Numbered from the stretch's first letter, positions 11,685 through 20,740 are shown. The stretch is 64,000 bases of DNA from Streptomyces lasiicapitis (GCF_014646335.1 NZ_BMNG01000012.1:268809-332808); one strand, 5' to 3'. Notes: a model not told the origin generated them from the letters alone. Numbers and translations are program-made.

Positions 11685-14291
11685 CTACGCGGCCGTCATC
11701 TTCTCCTCGAAGCCCGGGTTCTTCTTAAGCCAGGCGTCGACGGCCTTGGGCTCATTGCCCTTGCCCGCCTTGTTGATCTCGTTCTCCAGGCTCGCCAGCT
11801 GTGCCTCGCTCATCTTGAAGGCCTTGAGCCACTTCGTGAGCTGCGGGTACTGCTGGGGGAAGTCCTTGCCGGAGAGCGTGCGGATCGTGTTGCCCTTGCC
11901 GAAGCCGCCCTTGGGGTCCTTCAGCTTCGTGAGGCCGTACTCGCTGTACGCCCAGTGCGGCGTCCAGAGCAGGACCGCGATCGGCTCCTTCTTGGCGTAC
12001 GCCGCCTTCAGCTCGGTGAGCATCGCGGGCGTCGAGCCCGCGGCGATCTCGTACTCCCCCTCGAGGCCGTAACCGGGCAGGACCTTGTCCTTGAGGGCCT
12101 GCATCACGCCGGTGCCCGGCTCGATGCCGATGATCTTGCCGTTGAACTTGTCGCCCTTGCCCTTGAGGTCCTCGAGCGACTTCACGTCCTTGACGTAGGA
12201 CGGGACGGCGACCTCCAGGGACGTCGGGCTGTACCAGGAGCCGAGGTCCTTGAGGTTCGCCTTGTTCTTGTCCCAGTACTGCTTCTGGGCCGTCGGCAGC
12301 CAGGCGTCGAGGTTGAGGTCGATGTCGCCCTGCGCGAGACCGGTGTAGGCCGGACCGACGTCGGCCGGCGTCAGCTCCATCTTGTAGCCGCGCTTCTCCA
12401 GGACGCGCTTCCACAGGTTGGTGACGGCGATGTTCTCGTCCCACGCGAAGTACGCGGCCTTCAGCGGGCGCTTGTTCTCGTCGCCGCCGGCGTTCTTCGG
12501 CAGGGGCGCCATCTTGTCGAGCACGCCCGGGTTCTTCTTCAGCCAGGTGCGCACGGCGTCCTGCTGCTTGCCCTTGCCGGCCTTGTTGATCTCCGCTTCA
12601 AGGTCCGTGAGCTGCTTCTCGGTCATCTTGAAGTTCTTGAGCCACTTGCCGACCTCGGGGTTCTCCTTCGAGAAGCCCTTGCGCGCCAGGGTGTGCACGC
12701 CGTCGCCCTTGCCCCAGGCACCCTTCGGGTCCTTGAGCTTCTTCAGCTTGAAGTCGCTGTACGCCCAGTGCGGCGACCACAGCGTGGTGACGATCGGCTC
12801 CTTCTTGGCGTACGCCGCCTTCAGCTCGGAGAGCATCGCGGGCGTCGAGCCGTCGACGACCTTGTACTCCTTCTTGAGGCCGTACGCGTCGAGGACCTTG
12901 TCCTTGAGCAGACCCATCATTCCGGCGCTCGTCTCGATGCCGGTGATCTTGCCGTCGAACGTGCTGCCCTTGCCCTTGAGGTCCTCGAGGGAGTTGATGT
13001 CCTTCATGTACGCGGGGACAGTCAGCTCAAGGGACGTCGGGCCGAACCAGGAGCCCAGGTCCTCGAGGTCCTTGCCGTACTTCTTCCAGTACGAGGCGTG
13101 GGTCGTCGGCAGCCAGGAGTCGGTCTGGAAGTCGATGTCGCCCTGCGCGAGGGAGGTGTACAACGGCCCGGCCTCCAGCTGGCTGGTGGTCACCTTGAAG
13201 CCGCGCTGCTCCAGGGCCTCCTTCCAGAGGAAGGTGGAGGCGACACCCTCGTCCCAGGGGATGTAGCCGATCTTGACTTCCTTGCCCTGGCCGACGTTCT
13301 TGGAGTCGGCCACGGACTCGGAGTCGCTGTCACCGAAGATGCCCATGCCGCCCGCGACGAGCGCGAGGGCGACGACTCCGGCCATCGCGACGACGGGCCG
13401 GGGGCGGTAGTTCCACACGTTCAGGCCCTGCGCGGCCCGCAGCTTGGCGAGCGCGCGGCGGCCGAGCGGGGAGACCTGGCCACCCAGGCCGCTGGTGACG
13501 CGGTCCAGGTAGATGGCGAGGATCACGATGGAGATGCCCGCCTCCGCGCCGAGGCCCACGTCGAGCTGGCCGATGGCGGCGTTGACGTCGGCGCCGAGAC
13601 CCGGGGTGCCGACCATGCCGGTCAGGGCCGCCATGGAGAGGCCGAGCATGATGACCTGGTTGACACCGGCCATGATCGTCGGCAGTGCGAGCGGCAGCTG
13701 GACGCGGAAGAGGGTGTTGCGGGGCGTGGTGCCGAACGCGTCGGCGGCCTCGACCAGATCCTTGTCGACCTGGCGGATGCCGAGCTCCGTCATGCGTACG
13801 CCGGGGGCGAGCGCGAAGACGAGCGTGGCGACGATGCCCGCGGGGGCGCCCATGCGGAAGAACAGCAGTGCCGGGATGAGGTAGATCATCGCGGGCAGCG
13901 TCTGCATCAGGTCGAGGACCGGCCTGACGATGCCGCTGACCGTCTTGGAGCGGGCCGCCCAGATGCCCAGGGGCACGGCTATGACCAGCGCCACGAAGGT
14001 CGAGACGAGCACCAGGGACAGCGTCATCATCGCGTTGTCCCACAACTCCAGGGACACGATGAACGCGAAGCCCGCGAAGGCGAGCACACCGCCGAGCAGA
14101 CCGCGCAGCCAGAACGCGATGACGGCGAGGATGCCCGCCATCAAGAGCGGCTCGGGCCCGGAGAGGACGTCGTAGACGCCGTCCCACATGTTCTGGAAGA
14201 GCGTCTTGATGAAGTCGAACAGCCAGTCCATGTTGGTTCTGGACCATTCGACCGCGTCATTGACCCAGTCGCCGAAGGGAATCCTAGGCAC
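11685..14291 (-). CDS. Osmoprotectant ABC transporter permease fused to two substrate-binding domains (ProU/OpuA type)
   Basis: An 868-residue fusion. Residues ~40-290 form the membrane permease, with the inner-membrane component signature around FGTTPRNTLFRVQLPLALPT. Two glycine-betaine/proline-betaine binding domains follow, one from ~335 to 600 (GKEVKIGYIPWDEG) and a second from ~605 to 868 (RPLKAAYFAWDENI). They are clearly duplicated: ELKAAYAKKEPI, EINKAGKG and PKG-W/G-F segments recur. OpuA-type fusions usually carry one binding domain. The start GTG 14291 overlaps the stop of the ATPase gene by 8 bp. The protein should import betaine-like compatible solutes together with the ATPase upstream. 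Confidence 0.93.
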   Translation of the reverse strand: MPRIPFGDWVNDAVEWSRTNMDWLFDFIKTLFQNMWDGVYDVLSGPEPLLMAGILAVIAFWLRGLLGGVLAFAGFAFIVSLELWDNAMMTLSLVLVSTFVALVIAVPLGIWAARSKTVSGIVRPVLDLMQTLPAMIYLIPALLFFRMGAPAGIVATLVFALAPGVRMTELGIRQVDKDLVEAADAFGTTPRNTLFRVQLPLALPTIMAGVNQVIMLGLSMAALTGMVGTPGLGADVNAAIGQLDVGLGAEAGISIVILAIYLDRVTSGLGGQVSPLGRRALAKLRAAQGLNVWNYRPRPVVAMAGVVALALVAGGMGIFGDSDSESVADSKNVGQGKEVKIGYIPWDEGVASTFLWKEALEQRGFKVTTSQLEAGPLYTSLAQGDIDFQTDSWLPTTHASYWKKYGKDLEDLGSWFGPTSLELTVPAYMKDINSLEDLKGKGSTFDGKITGIETSAGMMGLLKDKVLDAYGLKKEYKVVDGSTPAMLSELKAAYAKKEPIVTTLWSPHWAYSDFKLKKLKDPKGAWGKGDGVHTLARKGFSKENPEVGKWLKNFKMTEKQLTDLEAEINKAGKGKQQDAVRTWLKKNPGVLDKMAPLPKNAGGDENKRPLKAAYFAWDENIAVTNLWKRVLEKRGYKMELTPADVGPAYTGLAQGDIDLNLDAWLPTAQKQYWDKNKANLKDLGSWYSPTSLEVAVPSYVKDVKSLEDLKGKGDKFNGKIIGIEPGTGVMQALKDKVLPGYGLEGEYEIAAGSTPAMLTELKAAYAKKEPIAVLLWTPHWAYSEYGLTKLKDPKGGFGKGNTIRTLSGKDFPQQYPQLTKWLKAFKMSEAQLASLENEINKAGKGNEPKAVDAWLKKNPGFEEKMTAA

Positions 14292-15399
14292 CGCTGCTCA
14301 CCTTGCCCACGCTCTTGCCGCCGTTGTCCTTGGCCTGCTGCGCGGGGACGGCCGCGTCCTGCGGCCCTTCCTCCCGCGGTGCCGGCTCCCCGAGCACGGC
14401 AAGGAGCCGCCCTCGCGGCACGACACCGATGAGCGCGCCCTTCTCGTCGGTCACGGCCACGGCCACATCGCTGGTGGAGCAGGGCGTGAACAGCTCGATG
14501 ATCGGGCTGTCCGCGGTGACGGTCGCCGGGGCGGCGGTCATGTCGAAGCCCTCCGGGGGGTCGGCCATGATCGCGCCCGCGGTGAGCACCCGGGACCGGT
14601 CGACGTCCTGCGTGAACGAGGCCACATAGTCGTTGGCCGGGGTGACGAGGATGTCCTCGGAGGTGCCGATCTGGACGATGCGGCCGTCGCGCATGACGGC
14701 GATCTGGTCGCCCAGGCGCATGGCCTCGTTCAGGTCGTGGGTGATGAAGACGATGGTCTTCTTCAGGCGCTTCTGCAGCTCCAGGAGCTGGTCCTGCATG
14801 TCGCGGCGGATCAGCGGGTCGAGCGCGCTGAACGACTCGTCCATGAGCAGCAGGTCGGCGTCCGTGGCGAGCGCGCGGGCCAGGCCCACGCGCTGCTGCA
14901 TGCCGCCGGACAGCTCGTCGGGCCAGGACTTCTCCCAGCCCTTCAGGCCGGCCAGCTCAAGCGCCTCGGTGGCCCGCTTCTCGCGCTCCACGCGCGGCAG
15001 ACCCTGCACTTCGAGGCCGTACGCGGCGTTCTCGAGGACGCTGCGGTGCGGGAACAGCGCGAAGTGCTGGAAGACCATGCTGATCTTCTTCGAGCGCACC
15101 TCGCGCAGCTCGCGCGCGCTCAGCTTGGTCAGGTCTTGGCCGTCGAAGAGCACCTGCCCGGCGGTCGGCTCGGAAAGCCCGTTGAGCATGCGCAGCAACG
15201 TGGACTTGCCGGAACCGGAGAGACCCATGACAACGAAGATCTGGCCCGGCTCGACGGTGAAGGACGCGTCGATCACCGCGGCGGTGGTTCCCTCGGCGCG
15301 CAGTTCTTCACGGTCGGCTCCGTGGCGGAGCTTCTCCACCGCGCCATCGGGTCGTCTGCCGAACACCTTGTACAGGTGTTCGGCTTGCAGCCTGGACAC
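14284..15399 (-). CDS. Glycine betaine/proline-type ABC transporter ATPase with CBS region
   Basis: A 371-residue ABC ATPase. Walker A is GLSGSGKST, the signature is LSGGMQQRVGLARA, Walker B is LLLMDESFSALD and the switch His follows in VFITHDLNEA. A C-terminal extension (residues ~275-345) resembles the CBS module that senses ionic strength in OpuA-like ATPases, with GALIGVVPRGRLLAVL visible. Two in-frame GTG codons lie at 15405 and 15399; the second is chosen because GAGAGG sits 5 nt upstream of it. It is the first gene of the two-gene transporter operon and overlaps the permease start by 8 bp. Confidence 0.92.
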   Translation of the reverse strand: MSRLQAEHLYKVFGRRPDGAVEKLRHGADREELRAEGTTAAVIDASFTVEPGQIFVVMGLSGSGKSTLLRMLNGLSEPTAGQVLFDGQDLTKLSARELREVRSKKISMVFQHFALFPHRSVLENAAYGLEVQGLPRVEREKRATEALELAGLKGWEKSWPDELSGGMQQRVGLARALATDADLLLMDESFSALDPLIRRDMQDQLLELQKRLKKTIVFITHDLNEAMRLGDQIAVMRDGRIVQIGTSEDILVTPANDYVASFTQDVDRSRVLTAGAIMADPPEGFDMTAAPATVTADSPIIELFTPCSTSDVAVAVTDEKGALIGVVPRGRLLAVLGEPAPREEGPQDAAVPAQQAKDNGGKSVGKVSSGA

Positions 15400-15671
15400 A
15401 TACACCTCTCGGGTTGAACCAAGACGGCCCGCCTCCCCCGCCGGCGGGCCGTGGAGCGACGCGGGGTCTGCCCGCTTTCCTGTCAAGAAGTTGAAAACTC
15501 GACCGGGTTCGCTCCGCGTGCGCGCCTGCCCCCGCTTACACGGCCCAAACCCAAGAGTGCCGCAGGTCACATTGCCCGCCGTTCGCCGGGTGTTCCCCCG
15601 GCCGTCTCCCTCGAAGTCCCCCCGGTGGCTTCCCCGGTCCCGTTGTCGGTGCCGTGCGGCATGATGCGAAG

Positions 15672-16610
15672 GTGACTCAAGCAACGCGGCGGCTGATGCT
15701 GCTCGACACGGCGTCCCTGTACTTCCGGGCCTATTTCGGGGTCCCCGAGTCGGTGCGGGCCCCGGACGGCACCCCGGTGAACGCGGTGCGCGGCCTCCTT
15801 GACTTCATCACGCGCCTGGTCCAGGACCACCGCCCCGACGACCTGGTCGCCTGCATGGACGCGGACTGGCGCCCGCACTGGCGCGTCGAGCTCATCCCGT
15901 CGTACAAGGCGCACCGCGTCGCCGAGGAGGCCCCCGAGGGCACCGCGTCCCCGGACACCGAGGAGGTCCCGGACACCCTCTCCCCCCAGGTCCCGGTGAT
16001 CGAGCAGGTCCTGGACGCCCTCGGCATCGCCCGCGTGGGCGTCGCCCCGTACGAGGCGGACGACGTGATCGGCACCTTCACCGGGCTGGCCACGGGCCCG
16101 GTCGACGTCATCACGGGCGACCGCGATCTCTACCAGCTCGTGGACGACGCCCGCGGCATCCGCATCCTCTATCCCTTGAAGGGAGTGGGCACCCTTCAGG
16201 TGACCGACGAGGCGTGGCTGCGCGAGAAGTACGGCGTGGACGGTCCGGGCTACGTGGACCTCGCCCTGCTGCGCGGCGACCCGAGCGACGGCCTTCCCGG
16301 GGTGCCCGGCATCGGCGAGAAGACCGCCGCCAAGCTGCTCGACGCCTTCGGCGACCTGGCCGGGATCATGGCGGCGGTGGACGACCCGCGGTCCAAGCTC
16401 ACCCCGTCGCAGCGCAAGCGGCTCGACGAGTCCCGCGCGTATGTGGCCGTGGCGCCGAAGGTGGTCCGGGTCGCGGACGACGTACCCCTGCCGGACGTCG
16501 ACGTCGCGCTGCCGCACGAGCCGCGTGATCCGGCCGCCCTGGAGGAGCTCGCCGCGCGCTGGGGGCTCGGCGGCTCACTGCACCGCCTGTTGACCGTCCT
16601 TCAGGACTGA
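15672..16610 (+). CDS. 5'-3' exonuclease (polymerase I N-terminal-domain-like)
   Basis: A 312-residue stand-alone relative of the 5' nuclease domain of DNA polymerase I. Acidic metal-site motifs are visible in LLDTASLYFRAYF, ACMDADWRPHWR, YEADDVIGTF and VITGDRDLYQLVDD, followed by the helix-hairpin-helix GLPGVPGIGEKTAAKLL. There is no polymerase domain. Such proteins trim RNA primers or flap structures. GTG 15672 is chosen with low certainty; an in-frame GTG at 15654 is possible, and neither has a good ribosome-binding site. It is divergent from the osmoprotectant operon across a ~270-bp spacer. Confidence 0.88.
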   Translation: MTQATRRLMLLDTASLYFRAYFGVPESVRAPDGTPVNAVRGLLDFITRLVQDHRPDDLVACMDADWRPHWRVELIPSYKAHRVAEEAPEGTASPDTEEVPDTLSPQVPVIEQVLDALGIARVGVAPYEADDVIGTFTGLATGPVDVITGDRDLYQLVDDARGIRILYPLKGVGTLQVTDEAWLREKYGVDGPGYVDLALLRGDPSDGLPGVPGIGEKTAAKLLDAFGDLAGIMAAVDDPRSKLTPSQRKRLDESRAYVAVAPKVVRVADDVPLPDVDVALPHEPRDPAALEELAARWGLGGSLHRLLTVLQD

Positions 16611-16614
16611 GGTG

Positions 16615-16633
16615 TTAGGTTAGGTAAACCTAA
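16615..16633 (+). promoter_or_regulatory. Iron box (DmdR1/IdeR operator) before the siderophore-interacting protein
   Basis: TTAGGTTAGGTAAACCTAA matches the actinobacterial iron-box pattern (TTAGGTTAGG-CTCACCTAA type) at nearly every position and is a near-perfect palindrome. It lies only 40 bp upstream of the siderophore-interacting protein gene and 5 bp after the exonuclease stop. Fe(II)-loaded DmdR1/IdeR is expected to repress here. Confidence 0.85.
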
Positions 16634-16673
16634 CAAGCAGTGGACGAGTGGACTCAGGGGAAGGCCGACCGCA

Positions 16674-17510
16674 ATGGCAGAGCGACCCGCACGCAAGACT
16701 CCCAAGCCGCACATCGCGCAGGTCGTGCGCACCGAGCGCCTGACGCCGCACATGCAGCGCGTGGTGGTGGGCGGCGAGGGCCTCGCGGATTTCACGGCCG
16801 GAGACTGCACGGACCACTATGTGAAGCTGCTCTTCGCGCCCGAGGGCGTGAGCTACCCGGAGCCCTTCGACATCCAGCGGATCCGTGAGGAGCTGCCGCG
16901 CGAGCAGTGGCCCGTGACGCGTACGTACACGGTGCGCTGGTGGGACCCCAAGGCGCGCGAGCTCGCCCTCGACTTCGTGATCCACGGCGACGAGGGCCTC
17001 GCCGGGCCGTGGGCGCGGCGGGTGCGGCCGGGCGAGACGGTCCGCATGCTCGGCCCCGGCGGCGCGTACGTCCCGGACCCGGCCGCCGACTGGCACCTGA
17101 TCGCGGGCGACGAGAGCGCGCTGCCCGCGATCGCCGCCGCCCTGGAGTCCCTGCCCGAGGGCGCCGACGTACGCGCCTTCGTGGAGGTCGAGGGCCCCGA
17201 GGAGCAGCAGCCGATCGACACCCACGCCGAGGTCGTCTGGCTCCACCGCGCCGGCCGCCCCGTCGGCCGGGCCCTGGTGGAAGCCGTCCGCGCCCTGGAC
17301 TTCCCCCAGGGCGACGTGCAGGCCTTCATCCACGGCGAGGCAGGCTTCGTGAAGGAACTGCGCCGCCTCCTGCGCGTGGACCACCAGGTCCCCCGCGAGC
17401 GCCTCTCCGTGTCCGGCTACTGGCGCCTCGGCCACAACGAGGACGGCTGGCAGGCGTCGAAGCGGGAGTGGAACGCACAGGTGGAGGCGGAACAGGAGAC
17501 AGCTGCGTAG
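16674..17510 (+). CDS. Siderophore-interacting protein (ferric-siderophore reductase, ViuB/SIP family)
   Basis: A 278-residue flavoprotein of the SIP/ViuB family. RTYTVRWWD is the FAD-binding R-x-Y-T/S element, GPGGAYVPDPAADWHLIAGDESALPAI is the segment typical of the family, and SVSGYWRLGHNEDGW near the C-terminus is the conserved SIP signature (YWR-G). It reduces ferric siderophores in the cytoplasm to release iron. The iron box 40 bp upstream shows that it is iron-regulated. No siderophore synthesis or uptake gene is adjacent, so it is a satellite member of the iron regulon. Confidence 0.93.
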   Translation: MAERPARKTPKPHIAQVVRTERLTPHMQRVVVGGEGLADFTAGDCTDHYVKLLFAPEGVSYPEPFDIQRIREELPREQWPVTRTYTVRWWDPKARELALDFVIHGDEGLAGPWARRVRPGETVRMLGPGGAYVPDPAADWHLIAGDESALPAIAAALESLPEGADVRAFVEVEGPEEQQPIDTHAEVVWLHRAGRPVGRALVEAVRALDFPQGDVQAFIHGEAGFVKELRRLLRVDHQVPRERLSVSGYWRLGHNEDGWQASKREWNAQVEAEQETAA

Positions 17511-17536
17511 CCGCTGCGCTCGGCTTGGGCGGTGTG

Positions 17537-17624
17537 CCCACGCTGCGGCGAACGGGGACGCGGCCGGTGCCTGCGCCTCACCCACACTGCGGCGGAACGG
17601 GCACGTGGCCCCGCGCCTGCGCCT
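17537..17624. repeat. Imperfect tandem duplication of about 43 bp
   Basis: Copies begin CCCACGCTGCGGCG at 17537 and CCCACACTGCGGCGG at 17581 and both end in CTGCGCCT, with a few substitutions and small indels between them. The duplication fills the spacer between the convergent SIP and acetyltransferase genes. Confidence 0.7.
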
Positions 17625-17628
17625 GCGC

Positions 17629-18219
17629 CTAGCCCACCCCGTCCTCCTTGATCCGCGCGTGCAAGTGCATGTCGTGCCACCCGTCCTCGTGCAGGATGGC
17701 GCTGCGCTTGGTGCCCTCCGTCTCGAAGCCGGTTTTCAGGGCCACTCGGCAGGACGCTTCGTTGGCTGTCGCGTGGGTGAGTTCCAGGCGGTGCAGGCCC
17801 GCGACGTCGAGGGCCCAGTCGGCGAGGGCGGTGACCGCGCGGGGGGCGACGCCTCGGCCGCGGGCGCGCGGCAGGGTCCAGTACGCCATCTCCGCCTGGC
17901 CGTCCGCGAGGTTGATCTCGCGCAGCGCGACCCGGCCGAGCACCTCACCGGTGTCCCCGTCGGCGACCGCCCAGTGCGCGTTCTGCTCCTCGGCCCACGC
18001 CGCCCGCCAGCCCTCGATCCACTCGCGGGCCTCGTCCTCGTCGTCGGCCACGCGCGCGTGCCAGCGTTGCAGCACCGGGTCCTGGAAGGCCTCGTACACG
18101 GCGGGCGCGTCCCGCGGCGACCAGGCGCGCAGGATCAGGCCGCCGTGGGCGGCGAGGGTCGGTTGCTCCTGGCCCGCGAGGGTTCCGGGCTCCACCACGT
18201 TCGGGATCTTGTACGGCAT
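17629..18219 (-). CDS. GNAT-family N-acetyltransferase (RimJ/RimL-like)
   Basis: A 196-residue acetyltransferase of the RimJ/RimL branch. Seen elements are LILRAWSPRDAPAVYEAFQDP at the start of the fold, AEMAYWTLPRARGRGVAPRAV, which carries the acetyl-CoA pyrophosphate loop (R-x-x-G-x-G/A), and LELTHATANEASCRVALKTGF, the usual NxxS motif. The start ATG 18219 is the only good candidate. It is divergent from the pseudouridine synthase gene, about 90 bp away. The acceptor, protein N-terminus or small molecule, is unknown. Confidence 0.88.
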   Translation of the reverse strand: MPYKIPNVVEPGTLAGQEQPTLAAHGGLILRAWSPRDAPAVYEAFQDPVLQRWHARVADDEDEAREWIEGWRAAWAEEQNAHWAVADGDTGEVLGRVALREINLADGQAEMAYWTLPRARGRGVAPRAVTALADWALDVAGLHRLELTHATANEASCRVALKTGFETEGTKRSAILHEDGWHDMHLHARIKEDGVG

Positions 18220-18311
18220 GCCGTCATCGTGCAGCGTGGCCGCCGCGCGAGGACAGCGGTTTTTCGGGGCTCTCCCGGGAGCCGGCGGCTTCGCCAGTAG
18301 CCTTGCCCGCT

Positions 18312-19256
18312 GTGACCCGAAGACGCCGCGTTCCGCCCCCTCCCCTGCCGCAGCGCGACGGCGTCGACCCCGTGCGGGTCCGGCTTCCGGCCGACGGCGC
18401 GTGGGCCACGGTGCGCGACCACCTCGCCGAGCGCCTCTCCGTCCCGGACGGAGTCGTCGACGCGATGCTGCGCGAAGGCCGGGTCGTCGGGGCGGACGGA
18501 GTGCCGGTGGCGCCGGACGCCCCGTACCTGGCGGGCGCGTACGTGTGGTTCCACCGGGACCTGCCCGCCGAGCCCCCGGTCCCGTACGCCATCGACGTCG
18601 TGTACCGCGACGAACACATCGTCGTCGCCGACAAACCGCACTTCCTGGCCACCATGCCGCGCGGCAGCCACGTGACACAGACCGCGCTCGCGCGCCTGCG
18701 CGCCGGCCTCGGCATCCCGGCGCTCGGCGCCGCGCACCGCCTGGACCGGCTCACCGCGGGCCTGCTCCTGTTCACCGTGCGGCCCGAGGAACGCGGCGCG
18801 TACCAGTCGCTGTTCGGCGACCGCCGGGTCCGCAAGGAGTACGAGGCCGTGGCCGCGTACGACCCCCGGCTCGACCTGCCGCGCACCGTACGCAGCCACA
18901 TCGTCAAGGAGCGCGGCGTCCTCGCGGCGTACGAGGTGCCCGGCGCCGAGCCGAACAGCGAGAGCCGCGTCGAACTCATCGAGCACGACGGCCGGTTGGG
19001 CCGCTACCGACTCCTCCCGCACACCGGCCGCACGCACCAGCTCCGGGTCCACATGAACGCCCTGGGCCTGCCCATCCTGGGCGACCCGCTGTACCCGGAG
19101 GTGCGCGCGGCGACGGCGCCGGACGACTTCCGGCGCCCCCTCCAACTCCTGGCCCGCGTCCTGGAGTTCACCGACCCCGTCACCGGCGCGGCACACCGCT
19201 TCGCGAGCGGACGCACCCTGGAGGCGTGGTCGGCGTACGACGACTGGGCTCAGTAG
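18312..19256 (+). CDS. RluA-family pseudouridine synthase
   Basis: A 314-residue RNA pseudouridine synthase. The catalytic Asp lies in HRLDRLTAGLLLF, the fold markers VVYRDEHIVVADKPHFL and RVRKEYEAV are present, and HTGRTHQLRVHM with GDPLYP closes the domain. An N-terminal region of about 90 residues may be a diverged S4-like RNA-binding part (VRDHLAERLSVPDGVVDAML). GTG 18312 is preferred to an in-frame TTG at 18303. Target RNA position cannot be told; RluA members modify rRNA or tRNA. Confidence 0.9.
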   Translation: MTRRRRVPPPPLPQRDGVDPVRVRLPADGAWATVRDHLAERLSVPDGVVDAMLREGRVVGADGVPVAPDAPYLAGAYVWFHRDLPAEPPVPYAIDVVYRDEHIVVADKPHFLATMPRGSHVTQTALARLRAGLGIPALGAAHRLDRLTAGLLLFTVRPEERGAYQSLFGDRRVRKEYEAVAAYDPRLDLPRTVRSHIVKERGVLAAYEVPGAEPNSESRVELIEHDGRLGRYRLLPHTGRTHQLRVHMNALGLPILGDPLYPEVRAATAPDDFRRPLQLLARVLEFTDPVTGAAHRFASGRTLEAWSAYDDWAQ

Positions 19257-20740
19257 CCGCGCCACCACTCAAGCAAGCGCCGCCAGGCGCCCTTGCGCCG
19301 GATCGGCGCGGCAGCCGGCTGCTGCGGCGCGGGAGCGACCGGCTCCGGCGCCGGGGCGGTCGGCTGGGGGAACGGCTGCGGCATCGGGGACGACACCTCC
19401 CAGTTCCTGCGCGGCGTCGGCACATGCGACATCGGCCTGGCCTTGACGTCCTGCGGCGGCCGCTTGCCGAAGGTCACCGGCAGCTCCACCAGGTGCCGGG
19501 ACAGGATCGACGACCGCCAGCCCAACTCCCGCTCGTCCACGGCGAGTTCCACATCGGGCAGCCGCATGAGCAGCGCGTCGACGCCGGTGTCGGCGATGGC
19601 GCGGCCGATGTCCTGGCCGGGGCACTCGTGCGGCCCGCCGCTGAACGCGAGGTGGGAGCGGTTGCCCTGCATGTTCGCGGCCAGGTCGGGGCGTACGACG
19701 GGGTCGACGTTGCCCGGCTGGATGCCGAGCAGCAGTCCGTCGCCCGCCTTGATCTGCTGGCCGCCGAGCTGGGTGTCCTGCTTGGCGAAGTAGCCGACCA
19801 TCGCGCTGAACGGCGGCTCGTCCCACAGCGACTGCTCGACCGCCTCGGGCACCGTCATCTGGCCGCCGCTGAGCTGGGCGCGGAAGCGCGGGTCGGTGAG
19901 GACCATGCGCAGCACGTTCGCGATGAGGTTCGCGGTGGCCTCGTACGCCGCGATGAGCACCAGGCGCAGATGGGCGGCGACCTCGTCGTCGGTGAGCTGC
20001 GCGGGCTGGGCGATGAGGGCGCTGGTGAAGTCCTCCTCGGGCTGGGCGCGGCGGCGCACGACGTGCCGGGTGAGGGCCTCCATCACGTACTCGTTGCTGG
20101 CGATGGCCGTCTCGGTGCCCTTGATCATGTCGCGGGCGGCCTGGACCATGCGCTCGCTGTAGTCCTCGGGCATGCCGAGGACGTGCAGCATCACCATCAT
20201 CGGCAGTTGCTCGGCGAACTGGCCGACCAGGTCTGCCCGGCCGGTCTCGCAGATGTCGTTGAGGAGCTTGTTGCTGTAGCGGTTGATGTGGCGGCGGATG
20301 CCGCGGTGGTCGAGGCCCGCCATGGCGCCGGTGACCGCCCCGCGCAGCCGCTGGTGCTCGGCGCCCTCGACGAAGGACGCCATCGGCTGCCAGGTGAACA
20401 CGGGCGCGAGCGGGTGGTCCAGGCCCGCGGTGCCGTCCTTGACGGCGCTCCACTGCCGGGAGTCGCGGGTGTACTGCGACGGCGTGCGGACCATGTGCAG
20501 GTTCTCGCTGTGGCCGAGCACCGCCCAGACGCGTACGTCGTTGTGGAGCAGCGCCGGGGCCACCGGGCCGTGTTCGGCGCGCAGTTTCTCGTACACGCCC
20601 GCGAGGTCCTGGTCGGCCTCGGGGCCGAACAGGCGCCGCAGGCCGCCGGCGCCGATGCCGGAGGACTGGTGGGCGGGGCAGCCGGGGGGCGGCGCGGTGG
20701 CCGCGTCGGTGCCGGGTCGGGAGGGAGAGGGGGTCGTCAC
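19250..20740 (-). CDS. cvnE9: Conservon cytochrome P450, CYP157-like, without the ExxR motif
   Basis: A 496-residue P450 at the end of the conservon operon. The heme loop FSGGPHECPG gives the cysteine ligand at residue 373. Where all ordinary P450s have ExxR in the K helix, this protein has EQSLW (residues 302-306), as reported for the CYP157 family of Streptomyces. The C-terminal ~65 residues are a Pro/Ala-rich tail ending in a basic-aromatic segment (RRKGAWRRLLEWWRGY) that could touch membrane. GTG 20740 is the first start after the GTPase gene. In S. coelicolor cvn9 (SCO1626-1630, rar genes) the P450 is the last member of a membrane-associated, GTPase-linked complex; the numbering here is by synteny. 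Confidence 0.88.
   Translation of the reverse strand: MTTPSPSRPGTDAATAPPPGCPAHQSSGIGAGGLRRLFGPEADQDLAGVYEKLRAEHGPVAPALLHNDVRVWAVLGHSENLHMVRTPSQYTRDSRQWSAVKDGTAGLDHPLAPVFTWQPMASFVEGAEHQRLRGAVTGAMAGLDHRGIRRHINRYSNKLLNDICETGRADLVGQFAEQLPMMVMLHVLGMPEDYSERMVQAARDMIKGTETAIASNEYVMEALTRHVVRRRAQPEEDFTSALIAQPAQLTDDEVAAHLRLVLIAAYEATANLIANVLRMVLTDPRFRAQLSGGQMTVPEAVEQSLWDEPPFSAMVGYFAKQDTQLGGQQIKAGDGLLLGIQPGNVDPVVRPDLAANMQGNRSHLAFSGGPHECPGQDIGRAIADTGVDALLMRLPDVELAVDERELGWRSSILSRHLVELPVTFGKRPPQDVKARPMSHVPTPRRNWEVSSPMPQPFPQPTAPAPEPVAPAPQQPAAAPIRRKGAWRRLLEWWRGY

Noticed and set aside
10248..14432. A 1394-codon open frame on the + strand antisense to the osmoprotectant permease
   Set aside because: High GC makes opposite frames stop-free. 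The minus-strand frame has clear ABC transporter domains and good codon third-position bias; the + frame has no known fold.
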